From assembly GCF_003202235.1 (NCBI RefSeq), contig NZ_MASU01000017.1:113302-177301 (forward strand): 64,000 bases of DNA, in the 5' to 3' direction. The stretch comes from Prauserella flavalba. GTDB lineage: Bacteria; Actinomycetota; Actinomycetes; Mycobacteriales; Pseudonocardiaceae. Position 1 is the first letter of the stretch. Each line of letters opens with the position of its first letter. A model generated the notes under the pieces. It saw only the letters and a list, made by a program, of their open reading frames with translations, searched no databases and was not told where the DNA came from. This document shows, one piece after another, positions 36,371-45,424 of the stretch. The position numbers were made by a program, and so were the translations under genes.

Positions 36371-36994
36371 TCAGGGGAGGAGCAGGCCGTTGCGGCCGGC
36401 CTTGGCGTCCTCGAAGCGCTTGCCGATCTCAGCCCAGTCGAAGATGTTCCACAGGGCGTTGACGTAGTCCGGCTTCACGTTCTTGTACTGCAGGTAGAAC
36501 GCGTGCTCCCACACGTCGACCAGCAGGATCGGCGTGGTCGGCAGGATGAGGTTGTTGTGGTGGTCGCGCAGCTGCTGCGTGATCAGCGTCTTGCCGATCG
36601 GGTCCCACGACAGCGCACCCCAGCCGTTGCCCTGGATCGTGGTGCAGACGGCGGTGAACTGCGCCTTGAACTTGTCGAAGGAGCCGAACGCGTCGTCGAT
36701 CGCCGCGGCCAGCTCGCCCGTCGGCTTGTCACCACCGTTCGGGGAGAGGATCTTCCACCACACGACGTGGTTGGCGTGACCGGCGAGGTTGAACGCGAGC
36801 GTGGTCTCGAGGCCGACGATCGAGCCGAAGTCGTTGGCGTCCCGCGCGGCGGCGAGCTTCTCGAGGGTCTGGTTCGCGCCGTTCACGTACGTCTGGTGGT
36901 GCTTGCTGTGGTGCAGCTCGTTGATCTCACCCGAGATGTGCGGCTCGAGGGCGCCGTAGTCGTAGTCGAGATCGGGGAGCTCGTACGTGGGCAT
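36371..36994 (-). CDS. sodA: Superoxide dismutase (Fe/Mn)
   Basis: 207 residues with GAAGGAGGGC before the ATG. Metal ligands: His in [10 protein letters not shown] (~residue 28), His in [10 protein letters not shown] (~76), Asp and His in [13 protein letters not shown] (~160, 164). Dismutates superoxide in the cytosol. Whether Fe or Mn is used cannot be settled by eye. In its upstream region 37033-37045 is AGGTT-gca-AACCT, a small perfect inverted repeat. Confidence 0.96.
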   Translation of the reverse strand: MPTYELPDLDYDYGALEPHISGEINELHHSKHHQTYVNGANQTLEKLAAARDANDFGSIVGLETTLAFNLAGHANHVVWWKILSPNGGDKPTGELAAAIDDAFGSFDKFKAQFTAVCTTIQGNGWGALSWDPIGKTLITQQLRDHHNNLILPTTPILLVDVWEHAFYLQYKNVKPDYVNALWNIFDWAEIGKRFEDAKAGRNGLLLP

Positions 36995-37135
36995 TAGCCC
37001 TCCTTCTTCCGTGCTTTCGACACAAGTCCTTCAGGTTGCAAACCTAGTAGCCTGCCGATGCGCTGGCTAACCGGGCCGCTCCCTGTTGACCTTGCTATGT
37101 CGAGCTAACTGGAGGTCAAGAGGGTGTTACGACGC

Positions 37136-37789
37136 TCACGCGGCCCGGTGGTCCTCGATCGTACGGGCGAGGTCGGCCAGCACGGCGATGTTGAGCTCGA
37201 ACGCCGTCAGCGTCTCGTCGACGACGCGCTGTCGCTCGGCCTCGTCCCAGGGCGCCTCGTCGAGCAGCGCGCGGTAGCGCTTGCGGAACGCCGATGGGCT
37301 GCCGAGGGTGCCGAAGTCGTAGAACAGTGCGCCGGGGCCGGTGACGCCGTAGGTGCGCTTGAGCAGTGAGCCCACCACCTGCCCGCCCGCCAGGTCGCCG
37401 AGGTAACGCGTGTAGTGGTGCGCGACGTAGCCGCCCGCCCAGTCGAACGCGACCGAGCGCAGCCTGCGCACGTACTCCTCGGTGGCGGGCACGGGCTCGA
37501 TCTCGGCCCGCCAGTTCGGCCCGGCCAGGAACTCCAGGTCGGCCACCAGCGCGGGCGTGCGGCGCAGTTCGTCGATCACGAAGGGCGCGCCGACCGGGTC
37601 GCCCGCCATCGCGTCGGACGCCGCTTCGAGGGTCGAGTAGATGAAGTAGTACTGGGCGGCGAGGCGGGTGTAGCCCTCCAGGCTCAGCCCGCCGTCGAGC
37701 AGGGCGCCCATGTAGACCGAGCCGTGTGCGCGGTCATGCACCTGCTTGGTGGACTCGCGCAACGTCTGCGAGAACGCCGTCACCGTCAT
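37136..37789 (-). CDS. Heme oxygenase (biliverdin-producing)
   Basis: 217 residues, HmuO/HO-1 family. Proximal heme ligand is His18 in STKQVHDRAHG; the distal helix has YLGDLAGGQVVGSLLKRTYG with the conserved glycines. Cleaves heme to biliverdin, CO and iron, a way to obtain iron. GAGGAGGGCG precedes the ATG. The promoter has a TetR-type operator and a probable iron box, so it is likely induced by iron shortage and by another signal. Confidence 0.95.
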   Translation of the reverse strand: MTVTAFSQTLRESTKQVHDRAHGSVYMGALLDGGLSLEGYTRLAAQYYFIYSTLEAASDAMAGDPVGAPFVIDELRRTPALVADLEFLAGPNWRAEIEPVPATEEYVRRLRSVAFDWAGGYVAHHYTRYLGDLAGGQVVGSLLKRTYGVTGPGALFYDFGTLGSPSAFRKRYRALLDEAPWDEAERQRVVDETLTAFELNIAVLADLARTIEDHRAA

Positions 37790-37802
37790 TACGCCCTCCT
37801 CG

Positions 37803-37821
37803 TTCTGACACCCTGTCAGAA
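37803..37821. promoter_or_regulatory. Perfect inverted repeat, probable TetR operator
   Basis: TTCTGACA-ccc-TGTCAGAA, 8-bp arms, 13 bases before the heme oxygenase start and just downstream of a likely -10 (TACGCT on the minus strand, 37829-37824). The TetR gene at 37856 is the obvious candidate to bind it. Confidence 0.7.
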
Positions 37822-37839
37822 AGAGCGTAGGCGAAACCT

Positions 37840-37858
37840 GGTGGTTAGGCTACCCTTA
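37840..37858. promoter_or_regulatory. Probable iron box upstream of heme oxygenase
   Basis: The 19 bases GGTGGTTAGGCTACCCTTA match the IdeR/DtxR consensus at 14 positions, including GGTTAGGCTA. It overlaps a possible -35 region of the heme oxygenase promoter and the last codon of the TetR gene. Confidence 0.65.
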
Positions 37859-38467
37859 TTTCTGGTTACCAGCGGGTTTTACTCCGACCGCGCGCAGGAT
37901 GAACGCCACCGCGGTGTCGATCGCGCCCCCGAGCTCGTCCGCGGGCACGTCCACCACCTGCCGCGCGCCCAGCGCCCCGGTGATCATGGGGACGACGATC
38001 GCGGGGTCCTGCTCGGGGAACACCCCGCTCGCGACGCCCTCGGCCAGGATGCCGCGCAGCTCGTCGGTGATCGGGTCGGCGTGCGCCGCGATCCGGCGGT
38101 ACGACGACGGCGCGAGCGCCGACGCCAGTGTGCTGCCCGGCGGCAGATGGTGGTCGGCGAGCGAGCGCAGCTGGAGCCGCACGAACGTCGCCAGCTTCTC
38201 CACCGGATCCGGCGCGGCGGCCACGGCCTCGGCGAGCCGCGTCACGTACTGCGCGGCCTCCTGCTCCACGAACGCGACGAGCAGGTGCTCCTTGTCGGGG
38301 AAGTGGTTGTAGATCGCCGTGCGCCCGACGCCCGCCTCCGCGGCGACCCCGGCCAGCGTGATCGCGTCGAACCCGCGGTCGTACAGCTGGTTGCGCAGCG
38401 CGTCGAACACCCTCGTGCGGACCTGCTCGCGATGCTCGTGCAGCGAGCCACCGATGATCTTGGGCAT
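37856..38467 (-). CDS. TetR-family regulator upstream of heme oxygenase
   Basis: 203 residues from ATG 38467. HTH: VRTRVFDALRNQLYDRGFDAITLAGVAAEAGVGRTAIYNHFPDKEHLL (in parts). C-terminal part is a ligand-binding type with ADHHLPPGSTL. It lies 66 bases before the heme oxygenase gene and follows the glutamate-cysteine ligase-like gene by 21 bases. Probably controls heme oxygenase through the operator at 37803. Confidence 0.92.
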   Translation of the reverse strand: MPKIIGGSLHEHREQVRTRVFDALRNQLYDRGFDAITLAGVAAEAGVGRTAIYNHFPDKEHLLVAFVEQEAAQYVTRLAEAVAAAPDPVEKLATFVRLQLRSLADHHLPPGSTLASALAPSSYRRIAAHADPITDELRGILAEGVASGVFPEQDPAIVVPMITGALGARQVVDVPADELGGAIDTAVAFILRAVGVKPAGNQK

Positions 38468-38488
38468 CCGCGCACCTCCCGTGAGAGG

Positions 38489-39985
38489 TCAGGTTACCGG
38501 CCACGCGTGCACGGGCTCGCCCGCTTTCGCCAGCTCGAGGTACCTCTCGAGCATCATGGCCAGCGCCGTGTCGCGGTCCATCCCCCTGGACTGCGCGTTC
38601 GCCACGGTCTCGCGCTGCCACGCCGCGCCCGTGCGCTTGGTGACGCAGCGGCGCTCGATCACCCCGAGGTAGCGGTCGGCCGCGGCGTCGGAGACGTCCG
38701 AGTTGCGCAGCCCCTCCCTGGCGAGCGGGAGCAGCACGCGCAGCGCCAGCTCGTCCGGCGGCAGCCAGCCGATGCCGGGCCAGTACAGCTGGGCGTCGAA
38801 GCCGTTGCGCGCGCCCGCGTACAGGTTCTCCTCGGCGGCCTGGAACGACATCTGCGTCCACACGGGCCGTTCCTGTTCGGCGAGCGCGCGCTGCGCGCCG
38901 TAGAAGAACGCCGCGTTGGCCATCATGTCGAGCACCGTCGGCCCCGCGGGCAGGACACGGTTCTCGACGCGCAGGTGCGGCTTGCCGTCCACGACGTCGT
39001 ACACCGGCCGGTTCCATCGCCACACGGTGCCGTTGTGCAGGCGCAGCTCGGAGAGCTTCGGCGCGAGCCCCGACTCCAGCGCCTCCATCGGCTCCTCGTC
39101 GTCGGTCTCCGGCAGCAGCCCGGGGAAGTAGCGGACATTCTCCTCGAACAGGTCGAAGATGGACGTGATCCAGCGTTCGCCGAACCACACCCTCGGGCGC
39201 ACGCCCTGGTTCTTCAGCTCCTCCGGGCGTGTGTCGGTGGCCTGGAGGAACAGCGGGATGCGGGTCTCCTGCCACAGCGCCTTGCCGAGCAGGAACGGGG
39301 AGTTGGCGCCGAGCGCCACCTGCACGCCCGCCAGGCACTGCGCGGCGTTCCAGTGCGCGGCGAACTCCTCGGGCGCCACCTGCAGGTGCAGCTGGACCGA
39401 CGTGCACGCCGCCTCGGGCAGGATCGACTCGGCGTAGCTGCGCAGTCGCTCCGGTTGCTGCCCCGGCAGTCCGGTGCCCTCCAGCGAGAGCAGAGTGTGC
39501 TCGCCGCGCGCGGCGAGGATCCGGTCGTTCAGCAGTGAGTAGCGGGCGCTGTTGGTGAGCCATTTCTGGTCGAAGTGCTCGTTGCTCAGCGTCGGCAGGA
39601 TGCCGATCACGGCCAGGTGTGCCCCGGTCTCCTCGGCCTTGGCGCCGGCCATGCCGAGGTAGGCGTGCAGGTCGTCCTCCAGCTGCAACGCCGAGTCGCC
39701 GTCGAGCGGCCGCGGCGGCACGTTCAGTTCCAGGTTGTGCTGCGAGAGCTCCGTGGTGAACGACGGGTCGTCCAGCGCTTCGAGCACGGCGGCGTTCGAC
39801 ATCGAAGGGCGCATCGCCGCGTCGACCAGGTTCAGCTCCACCTCGAGTCCGATGTGCTTGCGGGGAAAGGAGAAACTGCCCTCCGCGAGCATCCGTGCCA
39901 GGGTGTCGAGACAGCGCTGCATCTTGCGGCGGTATCGCCCCCTGTCCCGTGGGTTGAAGGAGTCCGGTGACACGTCCTTGCCCAT
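38489..39985 (-). CDS. Glutamate-cysteine ligase-like (GCS2 superfamily) enzyme
   Basis: 498 residues. Begins with a basic region (FNPRDRGRYRRKMQRCLDTL), then IGLEVELNLVDAAMRPSM, LSQHNLELNVPPRPLDG and CTSVQLHLQVAPEEFAAHW, motifs of carboxylate-amine ligases of the glutamate-cysteine ligase superfamily. Not identical in layout to mycothiol or EgtA enzymes, so the amino-acid substrate is unknown. Could form one transcript with tetR and heme oxygenase. Start ATG has AAGGGA before it. Confidence 0.85.
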   Translation of the reverse strand: MGKDVSPDSFNPRDRGRYRRKMQRCLDTLARMLAEGSFSFPRKHIGLEVELNLVDAAMRPSMSNAAVLEALDDPSFTTELSQHNLELNVPPRPLDGDSALQLEDDLHAYLGMAGAKAEETGAHLAVIGILPTLSNEHFDQKWLTNSARYSLLNDRILAARGEHTLLSLEGTGLPGQQPERLRSYAESILPEAACTSVQLHLQVAPEEFAAHWNAAQCLAGVQVALGANSPFLLGKALWQETRIPLFLQATDTRPEELKNQGVRPRVWFGERWITSIFDLFEENVRYFPGLLPETDDEEPMEALESGLAPKLSELRLHNGTVWRWNRPVYDVVDGKPHLRVENRVLPAGPTVLDMMANAAFFYGAQRALAEQERPVWTQMSFQAAEENLYAGARNGFDAQLYWPGIGWLPPDELALRVLLPLAREGLRNSDVSDAAADRYLGVIERRCVTKRTGAAWQRETVANAQSRGMDRDTALAMMLERYLELAKAGEPVHAWPVT

Positions 39986-40211
39986 GGCGTATCCCTTTTT
40001 TCCACTCCGGCCACGGCTCCCCGAAACGCCCCGGCGTTGTCCCTGCCAGGCGAAAACGTTGGCATATGAGGGGGGCCGGAGCTAGCGGCCAAACTAGTGC
40101 CGTCCGTCACCTCCTGCTAACGGAGCGCAAGCAACACCTGTTCGCACCAAAGAAGTACCCAGCATTCGGAGCACCGACGCCCCGGCGTGCGGCGGATGGG
40201 AGACTCGGCAG

Positions 40212-41021
40212 GTGGCGCCGTTGATCTATCTCGATGATCCCGCCGACGGGCGGCTCGACGAGTTCCGTGATCTCACGACCGCCGACCGCAGGCCCGACCG
40301 GCCGGGCGGCCGTGGTCTCGTGATCGCCGAGGGCACCGTCGTCGTCCGCAGGCTTCTCGAGTCCCGGTACCGGGTACGGGCCCTCCTCGGTGTCGAACGG
40401 CGTTTCGCCGAACTCGCCGACGACCTCGCGGACGTCACCGCGCCCGCCTACGTGACCTCGGCCGACACGATGGCCGAGGTCGTAGGCTTCCACCTCAACC
40501 GCGGCGTGCTCGCCGTCGCCGACCGCGTGCCGCAGCCGCCGCTCACGGAGGTCCTCGCCGGGGCGCGCGTGCTCGCGGTGTTGGAGGGCGTCGGTGACCA
40601 CGAGAACCTCGGCTCGCTCTTCCGCAACGCCGCCGCGCTGGGCGTCGACGGCGTGCTGCTCGGCCCCGGCTGCGCCGATCCGCTGTACCGGCGCAGCGTG
40701 CGCGTGTCGATGGGACACGTGCTGCGAGTGCCGTTCACCAGGCTCGACGACTGGCCGGGGGCGCTCGAGGTCGTGCGGGAGCACGGTTTCCCGATCGCGG
40801 CGCTGACCCCGAGGCCCGGCGCCGTCGAACTCACTAAACTGCCGTCGGTCGCGGGCGAGCGGGTGGCGCTCATGCTGGGTTCCGAGGGGCACGGGCTCTC
40901 GGAGCAGGCGCTCGCCTCGGCCGACCTGGCAGTGCGGATCCCGATGGCGGGCGGAGTGGACTCGCTCAACATCGCCACCGCGGCGGCCGTGGCGTTCTAC
41001 GAGGTGACAGGGCGGGGTTGA
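40212..41021 (+). CDS. TrmH/SpoU-family RNA 2'-O-methyltransferase
   Basis: 269 residues from GTG 40212. N-terminal L30e-like substrate-binding domain; C-terminal SPOUT domain with the three motifs GDHENLGSLFRNAAALGVDGVL, ALMLGSEGHGLSEQ and RIPMAGGVDSLNIATAAAVA. Uses SAM to methylate tRNA or rRNA ribose. Homologue of Rv0881, with the same downstream neighbour. Confidence 0.93.
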   Translation: MAPLIYLDDPADGRLDEFRDLTTADRRPDRPGGRGLVIAEGTVVVRRLLESRYRVRALLGVERRFAELADDLADVTAPAYVTSADTMAEVVGFHLNRGVLAVADRVPQPPLTEVLAGARVLAVLEGVGDHENLGSLFRNAAALGVDGVLLGPGCADPLYRRSVRVSMGHVLRVPFTRLDDWPGALEVVREHGFPIAALTPRPGAVELTKLPSVAGERVALMLGSEGHGLSEQALASADLAVRIPMAGGVDSLNIATAAAVAFYEVTGRG

Positions 41022-41022
41022 G

Positions 41023-41649
41023 GTGGCGGGGGGCGCCGAGGTGGAGCTCCGGGTGCGGGGCGACCGGGCGATGCTGGCAGGCGGCGACAACGAGCTCGAG
41101 GTGGACCCGCGTTCGCTCGCGCTCGACGCCGAACTCGCCGACGCGCTGCACGAATGGGCACGCGTGGCCTCCGCCGTGCGCAGGACGGGCAGCGGCGAGG
41201 GCGGCGACGTGGTGGCTCGCCGGGGCAGGCAGCTCGCCGGCCGCGTCGCGGAGTCGCTGGGCGTCTCGGTGAGCTACCGGGACCCGGTGACCGGCCGGAC
41301 GCTCGTGGTGCCCGCCCCCGAGCGCGAGCCGGGGCCGCCACAGGCGTCCCGGCTGACGCGGCTGATCGGCTCGCGGCCGGGCATCGACGAGCGGACCCCG
41401 TGGGGCACCGGTCTCGTCGTGGCGCTGTTCCTCGGTGTCTTCGTGATCGTGGCGATGCTCGCGCTGGTGAGCACGCTCGCCACGGAGACCACGGAGTGGG
41501 TCGGGCTGGTGGCCGCGCTCGTGGTCAGCGCGGGCCTCGCCCCGTCGCTGTGGCTGGCGCGCAAGCTGCCGATCCTGCGCTGGGTGGTGCTCGGCGTCGC
41601 GTCCGGTGTCGCGCTGTCCTGGATCGGGGTACTGATCATCGTGTTCTGA
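41023..41649 (+). CDS. DUF2537 membrane protein
   Basis: 208 residues from GTG 41023, directly after the TrmH stop. The N-terminal ~115 residues are cytosolic; three hydrophobic segments follow (GTGLVVALFLGVFVIVAMLA, WVGLVAALVVSAGLAPSLWL, WVVLGVASGVALSWIGVLII). DUF2537 family, homologue Rv0882. Function unknown; coupled to the methyltransferase. Confidence 0.85.
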   Translation: MAGGAEVELRVRGDRAMLAGGDNELEVDPRSLALDAELADALHEWARVASAVRRTGSGEGGDVVARRGRQLAGRVAESLGVSVSYRDPVTGRTLVVPAPEREPGPPQASRLTRLIGSRPGIDERTPWGTGLVVALFLGVFVIVAMLALVSTLATETTEWVGLVAALVVSAGLAPSLWLARKLPILRWVVLGVASGVALSWIGVLIIVF

Positions 41650-41665
41650 CGGGCACAATCCGGAC

Positions 41666-42001
41666 ATGACGGATCCGTTGGAACGGCTGCGGGCGATCTG
41701 CCTCTCGCTCCCGGAGACCACGGAGCGGCTCAGTCACGGCGAGCCGACGTGGTTCGTGCGGGACCGCAAGACGTTCGTCATGTACGCCGACCACCACCAC
41801 GACGACCGCGTGGCCTTCTGGTGTGCCGCGCAGCCGGGCACGCAGGAGGCGCTCGTCGCGCACGATCCCGGCCGGTTCTTCCGGCCGCCCTACGTCGGCC
41901 ACCGGGGCTGGCTCGGGGTGTGGCTGGACGTGACCGTCGACTGGACCGAGATCACCGAACTGGTTACCGACGCCTACCGCCAAGTTGCTCCGAAGGGTTA
42001 G
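41666..42001 (+). CDS. MmcQ/YjbR-family protein
   Basis: 111 residues, complete. Starts LERLRAICLSLPETTERLSH with PTWFVRDRKTFVMY, then DPGRFFRPPYVGHRGWLGVWL and an ITELVTDAYRQVAP helix: the MmcQ/YjbR fold, a CyaY-like DNA-binding domain. No specific role known. Confidence 0.9.
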   Translation: MTDPLERLRAICLSLPETTERLSHGEPTWFVRDRKTFVMYADHHHDDRVAFWCAAQPGTQEALVAHDPGRFFRPPYVGHRGWLGVWLDVTVDWTEITELVTDAYRQVAPKG

Positions 42002-42097
42002 TGGCCCAGTTGGAGCAATAGCGGGTTTCTCCAGGTCGGCAACGTAATATGGAACACCCTGAAAGGCTCCATTCGGGCGACAGGTAGTTTGGCGGCC

Positions 42098-43042
42098 ATG
42101 GCTTCGTCGATCACACCAGACGTGTGCAATGTCGTGGTTACGGGCGGTAGCGGCTTCATCGGGCGTGCTCTGGTGGCGGCGTTTCGCCAGCGCGGTGCCC
42201 GCGTCACCGTTGTCGACCGCGAACCGGGGACCGTGGAGGACGAGGGCGTCACGCACATCCAGGGCGACCTCGCAGATCCGGCGATCCGGGAGCGGGCCAT
42301 CCTGCCCGGCACGGACGGCATCGTCCACCTCGCGGCCATCACCTCGGTGCTGAAGTCGAGGGAGATGCCGGCCAAGACCTACTCGGAGAACGTCGCGATC
42401 ACCCACGAGCTGCTCGAGCTCGCGCGGATGCACGGCGTCCCGAAGTTCATCCTCGCCTCCACCAACGCCGTGGTCGGCGACGTGGGCACGAACACGATCA
42501 CCGAGGACCTCGCGCTGGCCCCGCTCACGCCGTACGGCGCCACCAAGGCGGCCTGCGAGATGCTCATGTCCGGCTACGCGGGCGCCTACGGCATGACCAC
42601 GTGCGCGCTGCGCTTCACCAACGTCTACGGGCCCGGGATGTCCCACAAGGACAGCTTCGTGCCGCGCCTCATGCGCGCAGCGCTGACCGACTCGGGCGTG
42701 AAGGTCTACGGCACCGGTGAGCAGCGCCGCGACCTGGTGTTCCTCGACGACGTCGTGCGCGGCATCCTGCTCGCGTTCGACTCGGGCCACGTCGGCAGGG
42801 CGATCGTCGGCGCGGGCCGGTCCGTGTCCGTGCTCGACCTGATCGAGACGGTTCGTGAGGTCACCGGCTGCCCGATCCCGGTCGAGCACATCCCGGCACC
42901 GGGCGGGGAGATGCCCGCCGTGGTCGTCGACATCTCGCGCAGCGCCGACACCATCGGCTACGCGCCCGCCTACGACCTCAAGGCCGGCCTGGCTGCCACC
43001 TGGCAGTACTTCCTCGACCACGACAGGCAGAAAGTGCGCTGA
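42098..43042 (+). CDS. NAD-dependent sugar-nucleotide epimerase/dehydratase
   Basis: About 314 residues from ATG 42098. Extended SDR: VVTGGSGFIGRALVAAFRQRG binds NAD, the catalytic Tyr-x-x-x-Lys is in TPYGATKAACEM, with Ser/Thr in ILASTNAVVGD; RFTNVYGPGM is typical of UDP-sugar epimerases. It is the first gene of a coupled glycan block: the next gene starts one base after its stop. Probably provides or alters the UDP-sugar used next. Confidence 0.88.
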   Translation: MASSITPDVCNVVVTGGSGFIGRALVAAFRQRGARVTVVDREPGTVEDEGVTHIQGDLADPAIRERAILPGTDGIVHLAAITSVLKSREMPAKTYSENVAITHELLELARMHGVPKFILASTNAVVGDVGTNTITEDLALAPLTPYGATKAACEMLMSGYAGAYGMTTCALRFTNVYGPGMSHKDSFVPRLMRAALTDSGVKVYGTGEQRRDLVFLDDVVRGILLAFDSGHVGRAIVGAGRSVSVLDLIETVREVTGCPIPVEHIPAPGGEMPAVVVDISRSADTIGYAPAYDLKAGLAATWQYFLDHDRQKVR

Positions 43043-45319
43043 GTGACCGGGTTCCTGCGCCGCCACTGGCTCCTGCTCCTCCTGCTCGCGGGCGGCATCA
43101 CCCTCCGTGTGCTGACGTGGCTCGCGTACCAGCCCGCGCTGCTCTACATCGACACGTTCCGCTACCTCGACAACCTCGAGGCGCTGCGCCCGACCGACCT
43201 GAACCCGCTCGGCTACACGGTCGTCCTCAAGGGACTCCTTTCGCTCGGCGGGTTCGGGTTCGTCGCGGCCGTGCAGCACGTCGTCGGCGTGCTGATCGCG
43301 CTGACGCTGTACTCGCTCACCCTTCGCTACACCTCCCGCACCTGGCTCGCCGCGATCGTGGCCGCGCCCGTGCTGCTGGACGCCTACCAGCTCCAGATCG
43401 AAGAGAACGTCATGTCGGAGGTCTGGTTCCAGGCCCTCCTCGTCGGTGCTCTCTGGCTGTTGCTGTCGCGCGGTGAGCCGAAGTGGTGGCGGGTGGCGCT
43501 GGCAGCCGTGCTGGTCGCGGCCGCGGTGCTCACGCGGACCATCGGCATCACGGTCGTGCTGCCGATGGCGGTGTACCTGGTGCTGGCGGGCGGTGCCTGG
43601 CGCACTCGCGCGGGCTGGAAGCGCATCGGCGTGCGGATCCTCGCCGGGGCGCTCGGGTTCGTGATCCCGCTCGTCGCCTACGCCGCGTACTTCCACTCGC
43701 AGGCGGGCCGGTGGGGGCTGACCGGCGCGCAGGGCAACGTCCTCTACGGGCGCACCGCCGCGATCGCCGACTGCAGCCAGCTGCCTGCCGGCGACGCTGG
43801 CCTGCTGATCTTCTGTCCCCCTGAGCCGCTGGACGAGCGGCTCAGCATCGACTACTACACGCACTTCCGGTACGGGGACCCGAACTGGCCCTACGTGCCG
43901 CTGCCCGACGACCGCACCAAACAGGAGCTGGCCGACGAGTTCGCGTGGACGGTCATCCGGAATCAACCGGTCGATTTCGTGACGGCTATCCTTCATGACT
44001 TCTCGAAGAACTTCGCGCCGGTCAAGACGACGGCCCCGAATGATGTGCCAGTCGAACGCTGGCAATTTCAGACAATCTACCCGTATCACGACATTGGGGC
44101 AGAAAGCGTGCAAATCTACAACGCGACGACGCTTGCCTACGACGGAGTGCTGCCGAGTGTGAACGTCGAGCTGGCCTCGTTCCTGCGCGAGTACCAGCTG
44201 GGCGGCGGTTACACGTGGGGTCCCGTCCTGGCTCTCGCCGGGGTGCTGGGTCTGCTCGGCGCGCTCGGCGTCGGCAAGGCCCGCAGGTCGGGCCTGCGCG
44301 CCGCGGCCTTCCTCGCCACGGGCAGCGGGCTCATCATCCTGCTCGGCTCCGCCGCGTTCGAGTTCTCGTGGCGCTACCAGCTGCCCGCGCTGGTGCTGCT
44401 GCCCCTCGGCGGTGTGCTCGGCCTCGCCGCGATGTTCGGGCTCGCCAAGCGTGATCCGGGCACCGGGGGCCGCAGGCCGAAGATGGCCGACTACCCCGAC
44501 GAGGTCGACGACGGTGCCGTCGCCGACTTCCGGGCCCGTTACGGCGACGCGCCGCTGACCCCGCTCGTCGTGGTGATCGCGGCCTACAACGAGGCCAAGG
44601 GCATCGGCCCGGTGCTGCGGAACATGCCGACCCACTGCGGCGACCTGCCGGTCTCCACGCTGGTCGTGGTGGACGGCGCGACCGACAACACCGCCGAGGT
44701 GGCCGAGGACAACGGCGCGTACGTGTGCGTCGCCCCGCGCAACCGCGGCCAGGGTGGCGCGCTGCGGCTCGGTTACCACCTCGCGGCCGAGTACGGCGCC
44801 AAGTACATCGTCACCACCGACGCAGACGGTCAGTACGACAACGCCGAGATGCCGATGCTCGTCAAGCCGCTGCTCGACGGCACCGCCGACTTCGTGACGG
44901 GCTCCCGCAGGCTCGGCACGGGCCAGTACGACAGCAAGGTCCGCTGGCTCGGTGTTCGCGTGTTCGCTGTGCTCGCCTCGATTCTGACAATGCGGAAGAT
45001 AACGGACACTTCTTTCGGGTTCCGCGCGATGAGCGCGGAGCTTGCCAGGTCGGTGACCTTGCGGGAACCGCAGTACCAGTCGTCCGAGCTGCTGCTCGGC
45101 GTGATGGCCAGGGGCGCGCGCGTGCTCGAGGTGCCGATGACCATGCACCTGCGCAACAACGGCCAGAGCAAGAAGGGCCGCAGCCTCAAGTACGGCGCCA
45201 ACTACGCCAGGGTCATGACCGGTACCTGGCTGCGCGAGTACGTGCTGAGGGGCGGCAAGCGGCGGGCCGCGCTGCCCCAGCCGGTGCGGACACCCACGGA
45301 CGCACGCGAAACGGCCTGA
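43043..45319 (+). CDS. Fusion of GT-C membrane glycosyltransferase and GT2 polyprenyl-phosphate sugar synthase
   Basis: 758 residues from GTG 43043. Residues ~1-470 hold a GT-C (ArnT/PMT-like) domain with about ten membrane segments and an acidic YIDTFRYLDN loop after the first one. A cytosolic linker follows, then a GT2 domain of the DPM1/polyprenyl-phosphate type from ~505: VVVIAAYNEAKGIG, TLVVVDGATDNTAEVAE, GQGGALRLGYH and the DxD motif TTDADGQYD at ~591. One protein could thus charge the lipid carrier with a sugar and transfer it. A stretch at ~43965-44150 has distinctly lower G+C. Confidence 0.85.
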   Translation: MTGFLRRHWLLLLLLAGGITLRVLTWLAYQPALLYIDTFRYLDNLEALRPTDLNPLGYTVVLKGLLSLGGFGFVAAVQHVVGVLIALTLYSLTLRYTSRTWLAAIVAAPVLLDAYQLQIEENVMSEVWFQALLVGALWLLLSRGEPKWWRVALAAVLVAAAVLTRTIGITVVLPMAVYLVLAGGAWRTRAGWKRIGVRILAGALGFVIPLVAYAAYFHSQAGRWGLTGAQGNVLYGRTAAIADCSQLPAGDAGLLIFCPPEPLDERLSIDYYTHFRYGDPNWPYVPLPDDRTKQELADEFAWTVIRNQPVDFVTAILHDFSKNFAPVKTTAPNDVPVERWQFQTIYPYHDIGAESVQIYNATTLAYDGVLPSVNVELASFLREYQLGGGYTWGPVLALAGVLGLLGALGVGKARRSGLRAAAFLATGSGLIILLGSAAFEFSWRYQLPALVLLPLGGVLGLAAMFGLAKRDPGTGGRRPKMADYPDEVDDGAVADFRARYGDAPLTPLVVVIAAYNEAKGIGPVLRNMPTHCGDLPVSTLVVVDGATDNTAEVAEDNGAYVCVAPRNRGQGGALRLGYHLAAEYGAKYIVTTDADGQYDNAEMPMLVKPLLDGTADFVTGSRRLGTGQYDSKVRWLGVRVFAVLASILTMRKITDTSFGFRAMSAELARSVTLREPQYQSSELLLGVMARGARVLEVPMTMHLRNNGQSKKGRSLKYGANYARVMTGTWLREYVLRGGKRRAALPQPVRTPTDARETA

Positions 45320-45342
45320 GCGTCCCGCTCGCAGCCGTAACG

Positions 45343-45389
45343 ACGAGAACGGCCCCAGACTCCCGAATGGAGTCTGGGGCCGTTCTCGT
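45343..45389. terminator. 21-bp perfect hairpin terminator
   Basis: 45343-45363 pairs fully with 45369-45389 around CGAAT, the strongest intrinsic hairpin in the window. A T8 run at 45404-45411, rare at this G+C, follows inside a GCTGC/GCAGC mini-hairpin. Ends both the GT fusion transcript and the convergent gtrA transcript. Confidence 0.9.
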
Positions 45390-45424
45390 AGAACTGAGGC
45401 TGCTTTTTTTTGCAGCGGGTTTTC

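Noticed and set aside
36196..36462. Small protein after the iron box (MSASWWERQ...)
   Set aside because: No ribosome-binding site; the frame passes through a terminator-like hairpin and a palindromic repeat into sodA antisense. A non-coding RNA or plain terminator is simpler.
37086..37119. TTGACCT/AGGTCAA inverted pair as an operator of sodA
   Set aside because: It lies in the 3' untranslated part of the heme oxygenase gene with a 20-base spacer; a weak hairpin by chance is as likely.
41636..45148. A 1170-codon open frame on the minus strand
   Set aside because: Antisense to the DUF2537, YjbR, epimerase and GT fusion genes, all of which have clear motifs. The product is His/Arg/Asp-rich without domains, typical of GC-rich shadow frames.
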